NCBI GenBank assembly: GCA_945898055.1
Contig: CAMDGV010000053.1
Span: 1 to 32,239, forward strand
Reading direction: 5' to 3'
Length of the DNA stretch: 32,239 nt
From: Akkermansia muciniphila
GTDB lineage: Bacteria > Verrucomicrobiota > Verrucomicrobiia > Limisphaerales > UBA9464
Shown here: one piece after another, positions 5,892 through 14,354 of the stretch
Numbering within the stretch: position 1 is the first letter of the stretch
Layout of the letters: every line of letters begins with the position of its first letter
The notes under the pieces: generated by a model
Told to the model about the DNA's origin: nothing
Databases searched by the model: none
Seen by the model: only the letters and a program-made list of their open reading frames with translations
Translations under genes and position numbers: made by a program

Positions 5892-8432
5892 ATGCGGTTA
5901 AGTTTTTTTTTGCTTCGGTGGGTTTCATGGATCGTGCTTTTCCTTGGCCTGACGCCGTCATCGTCGACCTCCGAGCCAGTGATTTTGTCGGTCGATTTCG
6001 CCAAGACCAACGGAATGTTCCGCGCCCTGCATGGTGTAAACAAGGGCCCGCTCGGGCCGGGCGGTCTCCTCGACCTAACCGCCGAACATCGCGCGCTGGG
6101 TATCCCACTCACCCGCCTGCACGATTGTTATTGGCCCAATCCTTATGTGGTTGATATCCACGCGGTTTTTCCTGATTTCAAGGCCGATCCCTCCCTGCCT
6201 GAAAGTTACGACTTTCGGCTGACCGATGAGTACATTTCCGCGGTGCGAGCCACCGGCGCAGGCATTGTTTATCGCCTCGGCGAGAGCATTGAGCACACCA
6301 GCGTGAAACGCTTCGTGCATCCTCCGGCCAACTATGACACGTGGGCGGAAATCTGCCTGGGCATCCTCCGGCACTACAACGAGGGTTGGGCCAGAGGCTT
6401 TCACCACGATATCAAGTACTGGGAGATTTGGAATGAACCGGAGAACCGCCCCGTCATGTGGAGCGGCAACGACGAAGATTACTTCCGGCTTTACCGAGTG
6501 GCCGCAGTCGCGATCAAGCGTGCTTTTCCCCTAGTCAAAGTGGGAGGCCCCGCTGTCGGCGCGAGTGGGCAGTTCGTAGGTGGCAAATTCAAGCCTACCG
6601 ATTTCGTGACGCACTTCCTCCAGTTGTGCCGCACTGCGTCGCTGCCCTTGGATTTCTTCTCCTGGCACTGCTACACCGCCGACCCCAGTGAGTTGGTGTT
6701 GCGCACCAAAGCCATCCGGCAACTGCTCGATGAAAACGGCTTCATAAAAACCGAGAGCCACCTGAATGAATGGAACTACCTTCCCGGCAATTCTTGGACT
6801 CCCCTGGCACGCAATAGCCCGAGTCCCGACCGTCAGCGGTATTATGAGGAGATGTCGGGCGCAGCAGGCGCGGCCTTCATTGCCTGCTCGCTCATTGGAT
6901 TGCAGGATGTGCCCCTGGATATGGGCAACCTTTTCCACGGCGAGGCCGGTGCCTTCGGTCTGTTCAACGAATTCGGCGTGCCCCAGAAGAATTACTTCGC
7001 GGTCCGCGCTTTTCACGATCTCCTGGGCACTCCCCGGCGCGTTAAATCCAACGGGGCTGCTGTAGGTCGTGCCATCGCGGCGGGACTTAACGCCTCGGAC
7101 TCGCAAGCAACCGTACTAATCAGCAACTTTGCCGAGGATCGGTCGGAGTTCCGTGTCGAGCTGAACCACCTACCTTGGAGCGGCGATACCTTGGCTGAGC
7201 TTCGAATCGTCAACGCATACCACAATCCTGATGCCGTGCGGACAGAGACCATCGAATCTCAAAAACCCTATCTATCATTGCGTCTTGCCAAACCTACGGT
7301 CGCCTTGATCCAACTTCGTCCTGCCAAACCAACCGCCCAATACGCCCTTAAGATCACTTCACCCGCCAACCGTCTGGTCTTCCAACGCAATCATGCGGGA
7401 CGTGCCGAGATCCCGATCACTGTCACCACCTCACTGCCTCATTCCATCGTGGAGGCCCGACTTGTCACGGTCGGTCATCCGGAACAACCTTCCTTTTGGA
7501 AGAATCTGGGCGCGGCCAAAGCCGATGGAACTTTCATCGGCCGTCTCGGGGTTGAATCAGGCTGGTATCAATTGGAGCTTCGTGCCACCTCTGCAGCGGG
7601 CGCGATCACCCAATCCAAAGTGGATCGCGTCGGGGTGGGAGAGGTGTTTGTGATCGTGGGCCATTCCGTGGCGCAAGGGGGCGACATCAACCTGCCCGGC
7701 AGCACCGATGATCGAGTGAACACCGTGGCGTTGGACTTGGATTATCCCGAGACGCAACGCAGTTACGAGCGCACCGCTGATACCCAGTTTCTGCCGGAAC
7801 CGGTCGGCGTCCAGTTTGCCAGCGGAGTCCAACCCGCACCCTTTGGTCATGGCACCTATTTCTGGGCGCGCTTCGGCGAGCTTGTGGCAAAAAAGGAAAA
7901 GGTGCCCGTGATGATTTTCAATGCCGGCTTCGGCGGCACCTCTTTGGAGCATTGGGCGAAGTCCGCGCGCGGCGAAGCCTTTGAGCACTCCTTCGTAAAG
8001 TCTCCCCTTCGCATGCCCTACATTAACGTGCGCAACACCTGGCAGCGCTACGTCTCGGTCACCGGCGTTCGCGCCATTCTCGCCGATCAGGGCCAGAACG
8101 ACGCCAACGAACCCGATGCGACTGTCATCGTTAACAATTACCGCACTTGGATAGATCAGGCCCGCAAAGATTTGGGATACGCCGGGTTGGCCGTGGTCGT
8201 GAATCGTCAAACGCCCTACCTGCAACGGACCGTCATTCGCCAGGCGCAGGAGCGCATCCTTCACGAGGTGCCCCATTGCTTCACAGGTCCTGATTATGAT
8301 CTTCTCGCACCTGAGGATCGTTACGATCGCATCCACCTCAGTCTGAGCGGGGCAGAGGGCGCGGCTCGACTTTGGGCCGAAGCTTTGGATTCAGAATTCT
8401 TCTCCAAGTCCTCACCTTTCCAGCCAAGATAA
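5892..8432 (+). CDS. Secreted GH39-like glycosidase fused to SGNH/sialate-esterase-like domain
   Basis: 846 aa from ATG 5892 (AGGA 8 nt upstream). The frame is open to 5829, but residues before MRLSFFLLRWVSWIVLFLGL spoil the signal peptide. Residues ~30-480 form a TIM-barrel glycosidase of clan-A type resembling GH39 beta-xylosidases: acid/base E182 in YWEIWNEPE and likely nucleophile E293 in ESHLNEWNY. Residues ~575-840 resemble SGNH esterases of the sialate O-acetylesterase kind: Ser ~591 in VIVGHSVAQGG, a GFGGTSLEHW block, QGQND, and Asp/His in YDRIHLSLSG. Such pairs would cut and de-acetylate a polysaccharide outside the cytoplasm. Substrate is unknown. It reads C-rich at third positions and is the first intact large gene after the remnants. 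Confidence 0.8.
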   Translation: MRLSFFLLRWVSWIVLFLGLTPSSSTSEPVILSVDFAKTNGMFRALHGVNKGPLGPGGLLDLTAEHRALGIPLTRLHDCYWPNPYVVDIHAVFPDFKADPSLPESYDFRLTDEYISAVRATGAGIVYRLGESIEHTSVKRFVHPPANYDTWAEICLGILRHYNEGWARGFHHDIKYWEIWNEPENRPVMWSGNDEDYFRLYRVAAVAIKRAFPLVKVGGPAVGASGQFVGGKFKPTDFVTHFLQLCRTASLPLDFFSWHCYTADPSELVLRTKAIRQLLDENGFIKTESHLNEWNYLPGNSWTPLARNSPSPDRQRYYEEMSGAAGAAFIACSLIGLQDVPLDMGNLFHGEAGAFGLFNEFGVPQKNYFAVRAFHDLLGTPRRVKSNGAAVGRAIAAGLNASDSQATVLISNFAEDRSEFRVELNHLPWSGDTLAELRIVNAYHNPDAVRTETIESQKPYLSLRLAKPTVALIQLRPAKPTAQYALKITSPANRLVFQRNHAGRAEIPITVTTSLPHSIVEARLVTVGHPEQPSFWKNLGAAKADGTFIGRLGVESGWYQLELRATSAAGAITQSKVDRVGVGEVFVIVGHSVAQGGDINLPGSTDDRVNTVALDLDYPETQRSYERTADTQFLPEPVGVQFASGVQPAPFGHGTYFWARFGELVAKKEKVPVMIFNAGFGGTSLEHWAKSARGEAFEHSFVKSPLRMPYINVRNTWQRYVSVTGVRAILADQGQNDANEPDATVIVNNYRTWIDQARKDLGYAGLAVVVNRQTPYLQRTVIRQAQERILHEVPHCFTGPDYDLLAPEDRYDRIHLSLSGAEGAARLWAEALDSEFFSKSSPFQPR

Positions 8433-8953
8433 GTTCGGCGCGTTTAATTTTTTACAAAATTTGGCGACGACTCGAGTGCGGGGCGGGGAAGTTTGCGGCG
8501 CCAGATTCACTAGGATCTGACCCAGCTGTCAGCGAATCGAACCTAGCAAATGGAGGGCTGCCGCGATGACTTTGCGCCCGTTTTTGGTAGGACTGGCTGC
8601 GGACAATTCTGTGGGCAGCAAGGCCTGCCACCGCTCCTTTGATGGTGTGTCGCGGTTAAAAAAAGGACGCTCACTTTCTCTGGAACTGACATCCACCAAC
8701 CCCTTCGAGATGCACCGCTTCAAATGGCGGACGAAGCAAGGCCAAGGCTGGCCGGACGGCAGCGCAAAGTTTAGAGATAGTTACGGCTCACGTCTTCGAT
8801 CAAGATCGGCGTTGTTTGAGATGAATCAGCCCTGATTAGAGAGATCGCACGCTTGGAGTGATCAACGTTGTCTTCTGAGCTTCTGAAGAGAGTGGGGGTT
8901 CAAGAGAGTTTTTGATTCAGGTATCGAGGTTCTTGGTATATTCCTCATCCCTG
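8433..8953. other. Intergenic stretch with no recognised gene
   Basis: About 520 bp between the glycosidase-esterase gene and the DUF1080 gene. An 89-codon ORF (8566-8835, plus) and a 64-codon antisense ORF are open here, but neither looks like a known family or has a convincing composition. I saw no clear promoter or terminator. Confidence 0.4.
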
Positions 8954-9643
8954 ATGAACCTTCGCCTGAGCCTCTTGGCTGTTATCTCTTTTAGCCTCCT
9001 CGCCGCAACTGATCCCAAGGAACCCGCCATGGTTACTACAGGAGGCGCGGGGTCGCCGCCCTCCGATGCGATCGTCCTTTTTGATGGAAAGGATTTATCA
9101 GCTTGGAAGAGCGAGGATGGGACTCCATCGAAATGGGCTGTAACCGATGGTTACGCCGAAATGCGTGGCAAAAGTATTCTGACACGGCAGGAGTTCGGTT
9201 CCATCCAGCTTCACATTGAATGGGCCTCTCCTGCGGAAGTGAAAGGGGAAGGTCAAGGGCGAGGCAATAGTGGGGTCTATTTTCAAGGGCGCTATGAAAT
9301 CCAAGTCCTCGATTCTTGGCACAATAAAACCTACTTCAACGGACAGGCTTCCGCTTTCTACGGTCACAATGCTCCGCTGGTAAACGCCAGTCGCAAGCCC
9401 GGCGAGTGGCAGGCTTACGACATTATCTTTCATCCCCCCACCCCCTCAGCCGAGGGCAAGATTGTTCCAGGCTCTTTCACCGTGTTTCATAATGGGGTGC
9501 TCGTGCAGGACCATATTCCAATCTCGGGCGATGCTACAACTTCGGCTAAGTTTAGCGGAGCCACTCCCACCGGACCGCTTATGCTGCAAGACCATGGTAA
9601 CCCAGTCCGTTACCGCAACATCTGGTTGCGTAAACTAGACTGA
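8954..9643 (+). CDS. DUF1080 (3-keto-disaccharide hydrolase-like) exported protein
   Basis: 229 aa from ATG 8954; an in-frame TTG at 8912 would add 14 residues ahead of the signal peptide MNLRLSLLAVISFSLLAA. The mature part is a single DUF1080 domain, a concanavalin-like beta-sandwich very abundant in Verrucomicrobiota and Planctomycetota. Family marks are VLFDGKDLSAW, GRGNSGVYFQGRYEIQVLDS, PGEWQAYDIIFH and a final PVRYRNIWLRKL. Family members act on or bind sugars, and some hydrolyse 3-keto-glycosides. Location is probably periplasm or surface. No SD is evident. It converges with the dienelactone-hydrolase-like gene 45 bp downstream. Confidence 0.88.
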   Translation: MNLRLSLLAVISFSLLAATDPKEPAMVTTGGAGSPPSDAIVLFDGKDLSAWKSEDGTPSKWAVTDGYAEMRGKSILTRQEFGSIQLHIEWASPAEVKGEGQGRGNSGVYFQGRYEIQVLDSWHNKTYFNGQASAFYGHNAPLVNASRKPGEWQAYDIIFHPPTPSAEGKIVPGSFTVFHNGVLVQDHIPISGDATTSAKFSGATPTGPLMLQDHGNPVRYRNIWLRKLD

Positions 9644-9688
9644 CGCAAATTCTGTTCCGACTGCGCTAGGCTTCCGCGCGCGAATCTC

Positions 9689-10489
9689 TTAGCGGAAGAG
9701 TTCTTCGAAGAAGCCTTTCATGGCTTTCCAAGAACGGGCGTCGGCCTTCTCGTTGTAGGCCGCACCTTTAGAATTATCGGAGCCAGCGGTCCAATGGGTA
9801 AAACTGTGGACCGCACCGCCATAAGACACCAATTGCCAATCGCACTTGCCGTCTCGCATTTCTTTCTCGAATCCAGCGACCTCGGCCACTGACACAAAGG
9901 GATCGTCTGCCCCATGGAGCGCGAGCACTTTGCCACGGATCTGTGCAGCGTCGGTTGGGGTTGGGGTGGCTAGGCCGCCATGGAAGCTGACCACCCCCTT
10001 AAGGTCGGCTCCGCTTCGCGCTAATTCCAAGGACGCTGTGCCCCCAAAACAGTAACCAATCGCAACTGTCTTGGCGGGATCACAGGCTTTTAAACCTTTC
10101 AAGACACCCAGTCCGGCGGCCATTCGGCGACGTAAGAGGCTTCGGTCACCTTTGTATTTACCAGCCAGTCCGCCCGCCTCGCCAGACGTCGATGGTCGTA
10201 TCCCTTTACCGTAAATATCGGCGGCAAAGGCTACGTAACCGAGACTGGCTAACATTTCACAGCGCTTGATTTCGTAAGCGGTTAATCCCATCCACTGGTG
10301 GGTCACTAAAATGCCAGGCCTCGGGCCAGCAATGGAATCATCGTAGGCAACAAATCCTTCGAGTACGGTATCGCCATCTCGGTACTCAAGTCGTTCGGTG
10401 TGAATTGCTGCCCCTAAAACCGACACCAAGAGCAACGAAAGTGCTGCGGCAAAAAAGTGTTTCATCACCGGAACAATAACACCCCTCAT
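9689..10489 (-). CDS. Dienelactone hydrolase family protein, exported
   Basis: 266 aa from ATG 10489, chosen because GGAAG precedes it at SD distance; ATG 10465 (258 aa, MKHFFAAALSLLLVSVLGAA) is an alternative. Either gives an N-terminal signal peptide. The alpha/beta-hydrolase carries the triad typical of this family: Cys in IGYCFGGTASLELA, Asp in LHGADDPF, and His in AVHSFTH. Family members hydrolyse lactones or esters; here the substrate is unknown, and export separates it from cytosolic dienelactone hydrolases of aromatic degradation. It lies divergent from the RNA methyltransferase gene, with about 130 bp between starts. Confidence 0.85.
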   Translation of the reverse strand: MRGVIVPVMKHFFAAALSLLLVSVLGAAIHTERLEYRDGDTVLEGFVAYDDSIAGPRPGILVTHQWMGLTAYEIKRCEMLASLGYVAFAADIYGKGIRPSTSGEAGGLAGKYKGDRSLLRRRMAAGLGVLKGLKACDPAKTVAIGYCFGGTASLELARSGADLKGVVSFHGGLATPTPTDAAQIRGKVLALHGADDPFVSVAEVAGFEKEMRDGKCDWQLVSYGGAVHSFTHWTAGSDNSKGAAYNEKADARSWKAMKGFFEELFR

Positions 10490-10619
10490 AACCACTTCCA
10501 ACCGGGTTTTCAACCGAAGCCGTAGGGTCTTTTTCAAATTCTGTTAAAGTCCATCCTTCCGTTTGACCCTCGGTTCATGGCAAGTATAACCGGTGGAATT
10601 GCACAAAAATGGAACGCCG

Positions 10620-11786
10620 ATGGCTGGGCAGCGGGTTACTTTGGATATTACCGATCTCGCCTTTGGTGGAGAAGGGGTGGGTCGAATCGATGATTTTGTC
10701 GTCTTTGTGCCCTTCACCGCACCCGGCGATCAGGTCGAGGTTAAATTGACCGAAGTTAAAAAAAGCTTCGCCCGTGCTGATTTAGTTCGTGTGCTCCAAC
10801 CTTCGACTGAACGGGTCACCCCGCTCTGCGAGTACTTCACCGAATGCGGTGGTTGCCAATATCAACATCTCGACTATCTCGCTCAACTCCGTTGGAAACA
10901 ACATCAGATCCGAGAACTCCTGCGCCGAATCGGTGGCTTTGATCCTTCTATTGTCCATGCCGTCACTCCGTGCCCGCAACCCTACGGCTATCGCAATCGT
11001 ATCCTTGTTCGTAGTCAGTGGAATAAGCCCGCTCAGAAACTAAATCTCGGTTTCATTCGCTCCGATTGTAATCTGGTCTGTGATATTAAATCGTGCGCGA
11101 TCGCCGAACCCGCCATCAATCAATCAATCCTCGAATGGCGTCGTAATCCCCCGCCCAAGGGGGGAATTAAGACGGTGCTTCGCATTCAACCTGAAGGGTG
11201 GGAAGTTCCTGAACATTCCTTTTTTCAAAACAATTTTTTCCTGCTACCCGCCCTGCTGGCCGGGGTCAAAGAACGATTGGCTAACTCAGGGGCAACTCAT
11301 CTGATCGACGCCTATTGCGGGGTGGGATTTTTTAGCATCGAATTAGCTTCTGTGGTGGAGTCGTTTGTCGGCGTAGAACTCGATGCACCCGCCATTCGTG
11401 CGGCGCGTCAAAATATGGTGACTCGGGGTATTCTTAATGGAGCCTATGTCGCAGGGGATACAGACCAACTCTTACCTTCTCTTTTACAGCGCTTGGATCC
11501 GACCAAGACAACCGTCCTCCTAGATCCACCTCGGGTCGGCTGTCGCCCCCCCAGTCTGGAAGTGCTCCGTCGCACTGGGCCGAGCCAAATCCTTTACGTA
11601 TCCTGTCATCCTGCCACTTTGGCGCGCGATTTGAAAAGTCTGTGTGCCGATGGCCGGTACCGTTTAGTCGAGGTTCGTCCGTTCGACATGTTTCCCCAGA
11701 CCCAACACGTCGAGTGTGTTGCTGATCTGCGTCTCGCAGGGCCATTACCAGAGGGCGAACAAGGCGATCCTCCACCGGCGGCCTAA
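10620..11786 (+). CDS. rlmD: RlmD/RumA-type RNA (uracil-C5)-methyltransferase
   Basis: 388 aa from ATG 10620, with GGAA upstream; a GTG at 10593 would add 9 residues. Order: TRAM domain (~1-60), Fe-S cluster cysteines in LCEYFTECGGCQYQ (C70, C76, C79) plus a fourth Cys near SCAIAEPAIN, SAM-binding loop IDAYCGVGFFSIELA, DPPR motif LLDPPRVGC, and catalytic Cys in LYVSCHPATLARDL. The enzyme puts a methyl group from SAM on C5 of a uracil in RNA; in E. coli RlmD this is U1939 of 23S rRNA. Specificity among RlmD, RlmC/RlmCD and TrmA-like relatives cannot be settled by eye, but the Fe-S motif argues against TrmA. Confidence 0.88.
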   Translation: MAGQRVTLDITDLAFGGEGVGRIDDFVVFVPFTAPGDQVEVKLTEVKKSFARADLVRVLQPSTERVTPLCEYFTECGGCQYQHLDYLAQLRWKQHQIRELLRRIGGFDPSIVHAVTPCPQPYGYRNRILVRSQWNKPAQKLNLGFIRSDCNLVCDIKSCAIAEPAINQSILEWRRNPPPKGGIKTVLRIQPEGWEVPEHSFFQNNFFLLPALLAGVKERLANSGATHLIDAYCGVGFFSIELASVVESFVGVELDAPAIRAARQNMVTRGILNGAYVAGDTDQLLPSLLQRLDPTKTTVLLDPPRVGCRPPSLEVLRRTGPSQILYVSCHPATLARDLKSLCADGRYRLVEVRPFDMFPQTQHVECVADLRLAGPLPEGEQGDPPPAA

Positions 11787-11831
11787 GGATGAATTGACGC
11801 GGCCTAAGGAGATTCGCGAAACTCCAAGACT

Positions 11832-13127
11832 ATGGTTCCCTCTCCTCCCTTGGCCACCCTGCGCTCCTTGGCGACTGCGTGTCTCATCGCTTTTGGAATA
11901 AAGCTAACTGGAATGGCGGGTGATTGGCCTCAATGGCGCGGGCCAGATCGGACCGGGCATGCGTCCAAAGATGAACCTCCGTTAGCCACACTGGCGGCAA
12001 CCCCACGGGTTGTCTGGAAAGTAAGGGCTGGGGAAGGATTTGGATCGCCGGTGGTGACTGGCGGACGTGTCTTTGGTTTAGAAGCACGGAGCGGCAAGGA
12101 AGTCCTGCGGGCCTTGGATGCTGCGGAGGGCCGTGAGCTTTGGGCGACGGTCATTGATAGCACTTTTACCGATTCACAAGGTCCACCGGCTCCGCGTGGA
12201 ACCCCAGTGGTGTCCGGTGGACAGGTCTATGCTCAGTCGTGTCGAGGGGAATTAGTGTGTCTTGACGCGTCGTCGGGTCAGCGTCGATGGGCGGTGAACT
12301 ACACTCGCGATTTCGGGGCTAATTTTTTTGGGGAAAAGGGCAATGCCCGTGGATCAATGCGGCACGGAAACACCGGTTCTCCTTGGGTTGAGGAAGGTTG
12401 GGTTTGGGCTTCAGCCGGTTCCACCAATGGGGCAGGTCTCATCGCTCTCGATGCGATGACTGGCAGTGTTCGTTGGAAAGGCGGTAATGAGGTAGCAGGT
12501 TATGCGGCACCGATGATGGCTTCCTTAGATGGGACGCGACAGGTGATCAACTTTATGGCTGATGCGGCGGTCGGATTTGATGCAAAGTCGGGAGTAGTAT
12601 TGTGGCGATACCCTCTAAAAACGGACTTTTCTCGTCATGTGATCACCCCAATTATTTTTGGTAATCAGGTCATTCTAGGTTCACATCAGACGGGGTTAAT
12701 CGGCTTGCACGTGGCTCGTAAAGGCGGCGGGTGGACAGTTTCAGAGACGTGGAATTCGCGTGAAGCCGCACCAAATGTGGCCTGTCCCGTAAAGATTGGG
12801 GATTGGATTTTTGGATTGGGACCGCAACAAAATGTTATCTGTGTGAGTGCGACAGACGGCCATCTTCAATGGTCAAAAAAGGGTTGGATCTCGACGGCTC
12901 CAGACAAAGCTCATGCGGGATTTATCGCCATCGGCGAGAAGACGGTCTTGATGCTGAACGATACGGGCGAACTCATTCTTTTTGCAGCGAACGCGACTGA
13001 ATGCCTCGAACTGGGGCGTGTACAGGTTTGCGGCTCCAATTGGTGCAATCCCGCATTGGCCAAGGGACGTTTATATTTGCGGGAGGGTGTCCGGAACAGT
13101 GGTTCTTGGATGTGTCTCGAACTATAA
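11832..13127 (+). CDS. PQQ-binding-like beta-propeller protein, exported
   Basis: 431 aa. An N-terminal hydrophobic segment (~9-27) is followed by DWPQWRGPDRTGH, the standard opening of verrucomicrobial and planctomycete PQQ-like outer-compartment proteins. Repeated blades follow the pattern G.v.aLDa..G...W, for example VLRALDAAEGRELWATV, LVCLDASSGQRRWAV, LIALDAMTGSVRWKG and AVGFDAKSGVVLWRY. There is no quinoprotein dehydrogenase active-site signature that I can see, so a structural or binding role is as likely as an enzymatic one. The start is 45 bp after the methyltransferase stop; co-transcription is possible. It converges with a pseudopilin gene 33 bp downstream. Confidence 0.85.
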   Translation: MVPSPPLATLRSLATACLIAFGIKLTGMAGDWPQWRGPDRTGHASKDEPPLATLAATPRVVWKVRAGEGFGSPVVTGGRVFGLEARSGKEVLRALDAAEGRELWATVIDSTFTDSQGPPAPRGTPVVSGGQVYAQSCRGELVCLDASSGQRRWAVNYTRDFGANFFGEKGNARGSMRHGNTGSPWVEEGWVWASAGSTNGAGLIALDAMTGSVRWKGGNEVAGYAAPMMASLDGTRQVINFMADAAVGFDAKSGVVLWRYPLKTDFSRHVITPIIFGNQVILGSHQTGLIGLHVARKGGGWTVSETWNSREAAPNVACPVKIGDWIFGLGPQQNVICVSATDGHLQWSKKGWISTAPDKAHAGFIAIGEKTVLMLNDTGELILFAANATECLELGRVQVCGSNWCNPALAKGRLYLREGVRNSGSWMCLEL

Positions 13128-13160
13128 CGAGTTTAGGACGGCGAAGACGGGGTCATCCGA

Positions 13161-13976
13161 TCACGGTCGTTTATCTGGGGCCCTGTAATTGCGATGCCAA
13201 GCCAGAGACCACAAACGGTCGAGTGGCACCAATTCAACATGACCATCCACCATCGTAAAGTTAACTCCCCCCGGTAGCTTTGTCTCTGGAGTCAAGGTGA
13301 GGGTCCCTCGAAACGTGGAACCGTGCCGTGAAATACAGAATCGTTGCATCATCGAATCATTTCCACCCATCCCCAAATTCTTCGCCGCTTTGTCGGTGGC
13401 GAGTGGCCAAGAATCAGCCCAAACGGAGTCGGCAAAAATCGGCGTGGTGACTGGGGTCTCGTAGTTACTCTCTTTCGCAAAAGCTTTAGTGACATCGATA
13501 GCACCCTCGCCTTCCGGCGAATACTGCCAACCGTTCATTCCATAACTGCTCTCAAACCCGGTATTCCATTGCACTGGCGTCTTTAGTGGTCCGTACCAGG
13601 CCGCGGTGGCCGTGCCCATCGATTCACCAGTGGCCACCCGCTTCGCCGGAATGGGTGCGGTCGGACAGATACGAATGGCGTCAGAGGGAACGTTATTAGT
13701 CCGTAATACCGCCATCCAAAATTTTGCCGGCGTGTAGGCGACAGGGAAAGTTTTTCCGGTATCGTTCAAGTACATAAAGAAGCCCAATCCCATTTGCTTC
13801 AAGTTACTAAGGCAAGCGACCGATGCGGCCCGTTGTTTGGCCCGACTGAGTGCCGGTAGAAGCATTCCAGCCAAGATGGCGATGATTGCAATCACCACCA
13901 GTAGTTCGATCAGCGTGAATGCTCGGGTGATTTGCCTCCGTTTAGGCTCGGTTTGTGAAAAGTGCGAATGGATCAT
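13161..13976 (-). CDS. Type II secretion-type pseudopilin (prepilin N-methylation motif)
   Basis: 271 aa. A 17-residue basic leader precedes [20 protein letters not shown], the prepilin peptidase recognition and transmembrane helix, with Glu at +5 of the mature protein. The body ([27 protein letters not shown]) and C-terminal [14 protein letters not shown] belong to the DUF1559/H-X9-DG-like pseudopilins that are greatly expanded in Verrucomicrobiota and Planctomycetota. These are processed in the inner membrane and thought to form short pseudopili or surface structures. It stands alone, opposite in strand to the PSCyt1 gene. Confidence 0.9.
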   Translation of the reverse strand: MIHSHFSQTEPKRRQITRAFTLIELLVVIAIIAILAGMLLPALSRAKQRAASVACLSNLKQMGLGFFMYLNDTGKTFPVAYTPAKFWMAVLRTNNVPSDAIRICPTAPIPAKRVATGESMGTATAAWYGPLKTPVQWNTGFESSYGMNGWQYSPEGEGAIDVTKAFAKESNYETPVTTPIFADSVWADSWPLATDKAAKNLGMGGNDSMMQRFCISRHGSTFRGTLTLTPETKLPGGVNFTMVDGHVELVPLDRLWSLAWHRNYRAPDKRP

Positions 13977-14354
13977 TCCCTAATTACAAAGTAATTTTAC
14001 CACTCTTTCAAGCGAAGGTTGTGGTAGCCGTGAATTTAGACTCGAGCAAGGGACAGAAGCTCCGTAATCACTTTCGCAAGGTTAGAGCCAGAGGGGTTCC
14101 ATTCGCCCCGGGGTCGCCCGTCCGAAATTTTGTCACTCTCCAAAACGACTTCAACGACGCGAATCTCCCCCCTTCTTATCCTACCGAACAAATGGGCAAC
14201 GCCGGTTCCCGATCCTTTATGAAAAGACGAATCTAGAATTCGTTGCGGTGACAAAGTAGGCTCCCAACAGGCCATTCTATTTGCACCGAAAAAACGACTG
14301 GTGATCGTCTAGGACCGGCCTATCTTCTGGGGGTGGTTTTGGTCTTTTTGCGTT
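13977..14354. other. Intergenic stretch, divergent promoter region
   Basis: About 380 bp between the divergent pseudopilin and PSCyt1 genes; it should hold promoters for both. A 79-codon minus-strand ORF (14036-14275) is open but unrecognised and lacks a clear SD. I saw no operator or riboswitch that I could name. Confidence 0.4.

Noticed and set aside
6531-7106. 191-codon minus ORF, and a 259-codon one at 7557-8336
   Set aside because: Both are antisense to the clearly coding GH39-SGNH gene.
8566-8835. 89-codon plus ORF between the glycosidase and DUF1080 genes
   Set aside because: No recognisable domain or SD, odd composition; treated as intergenic.
14036-14275. 79-codon minus ORF upstream of a pseudopilin
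   Set aside because: Could be a small gene, but there is no SD, no family and it lies where promoters are expected.
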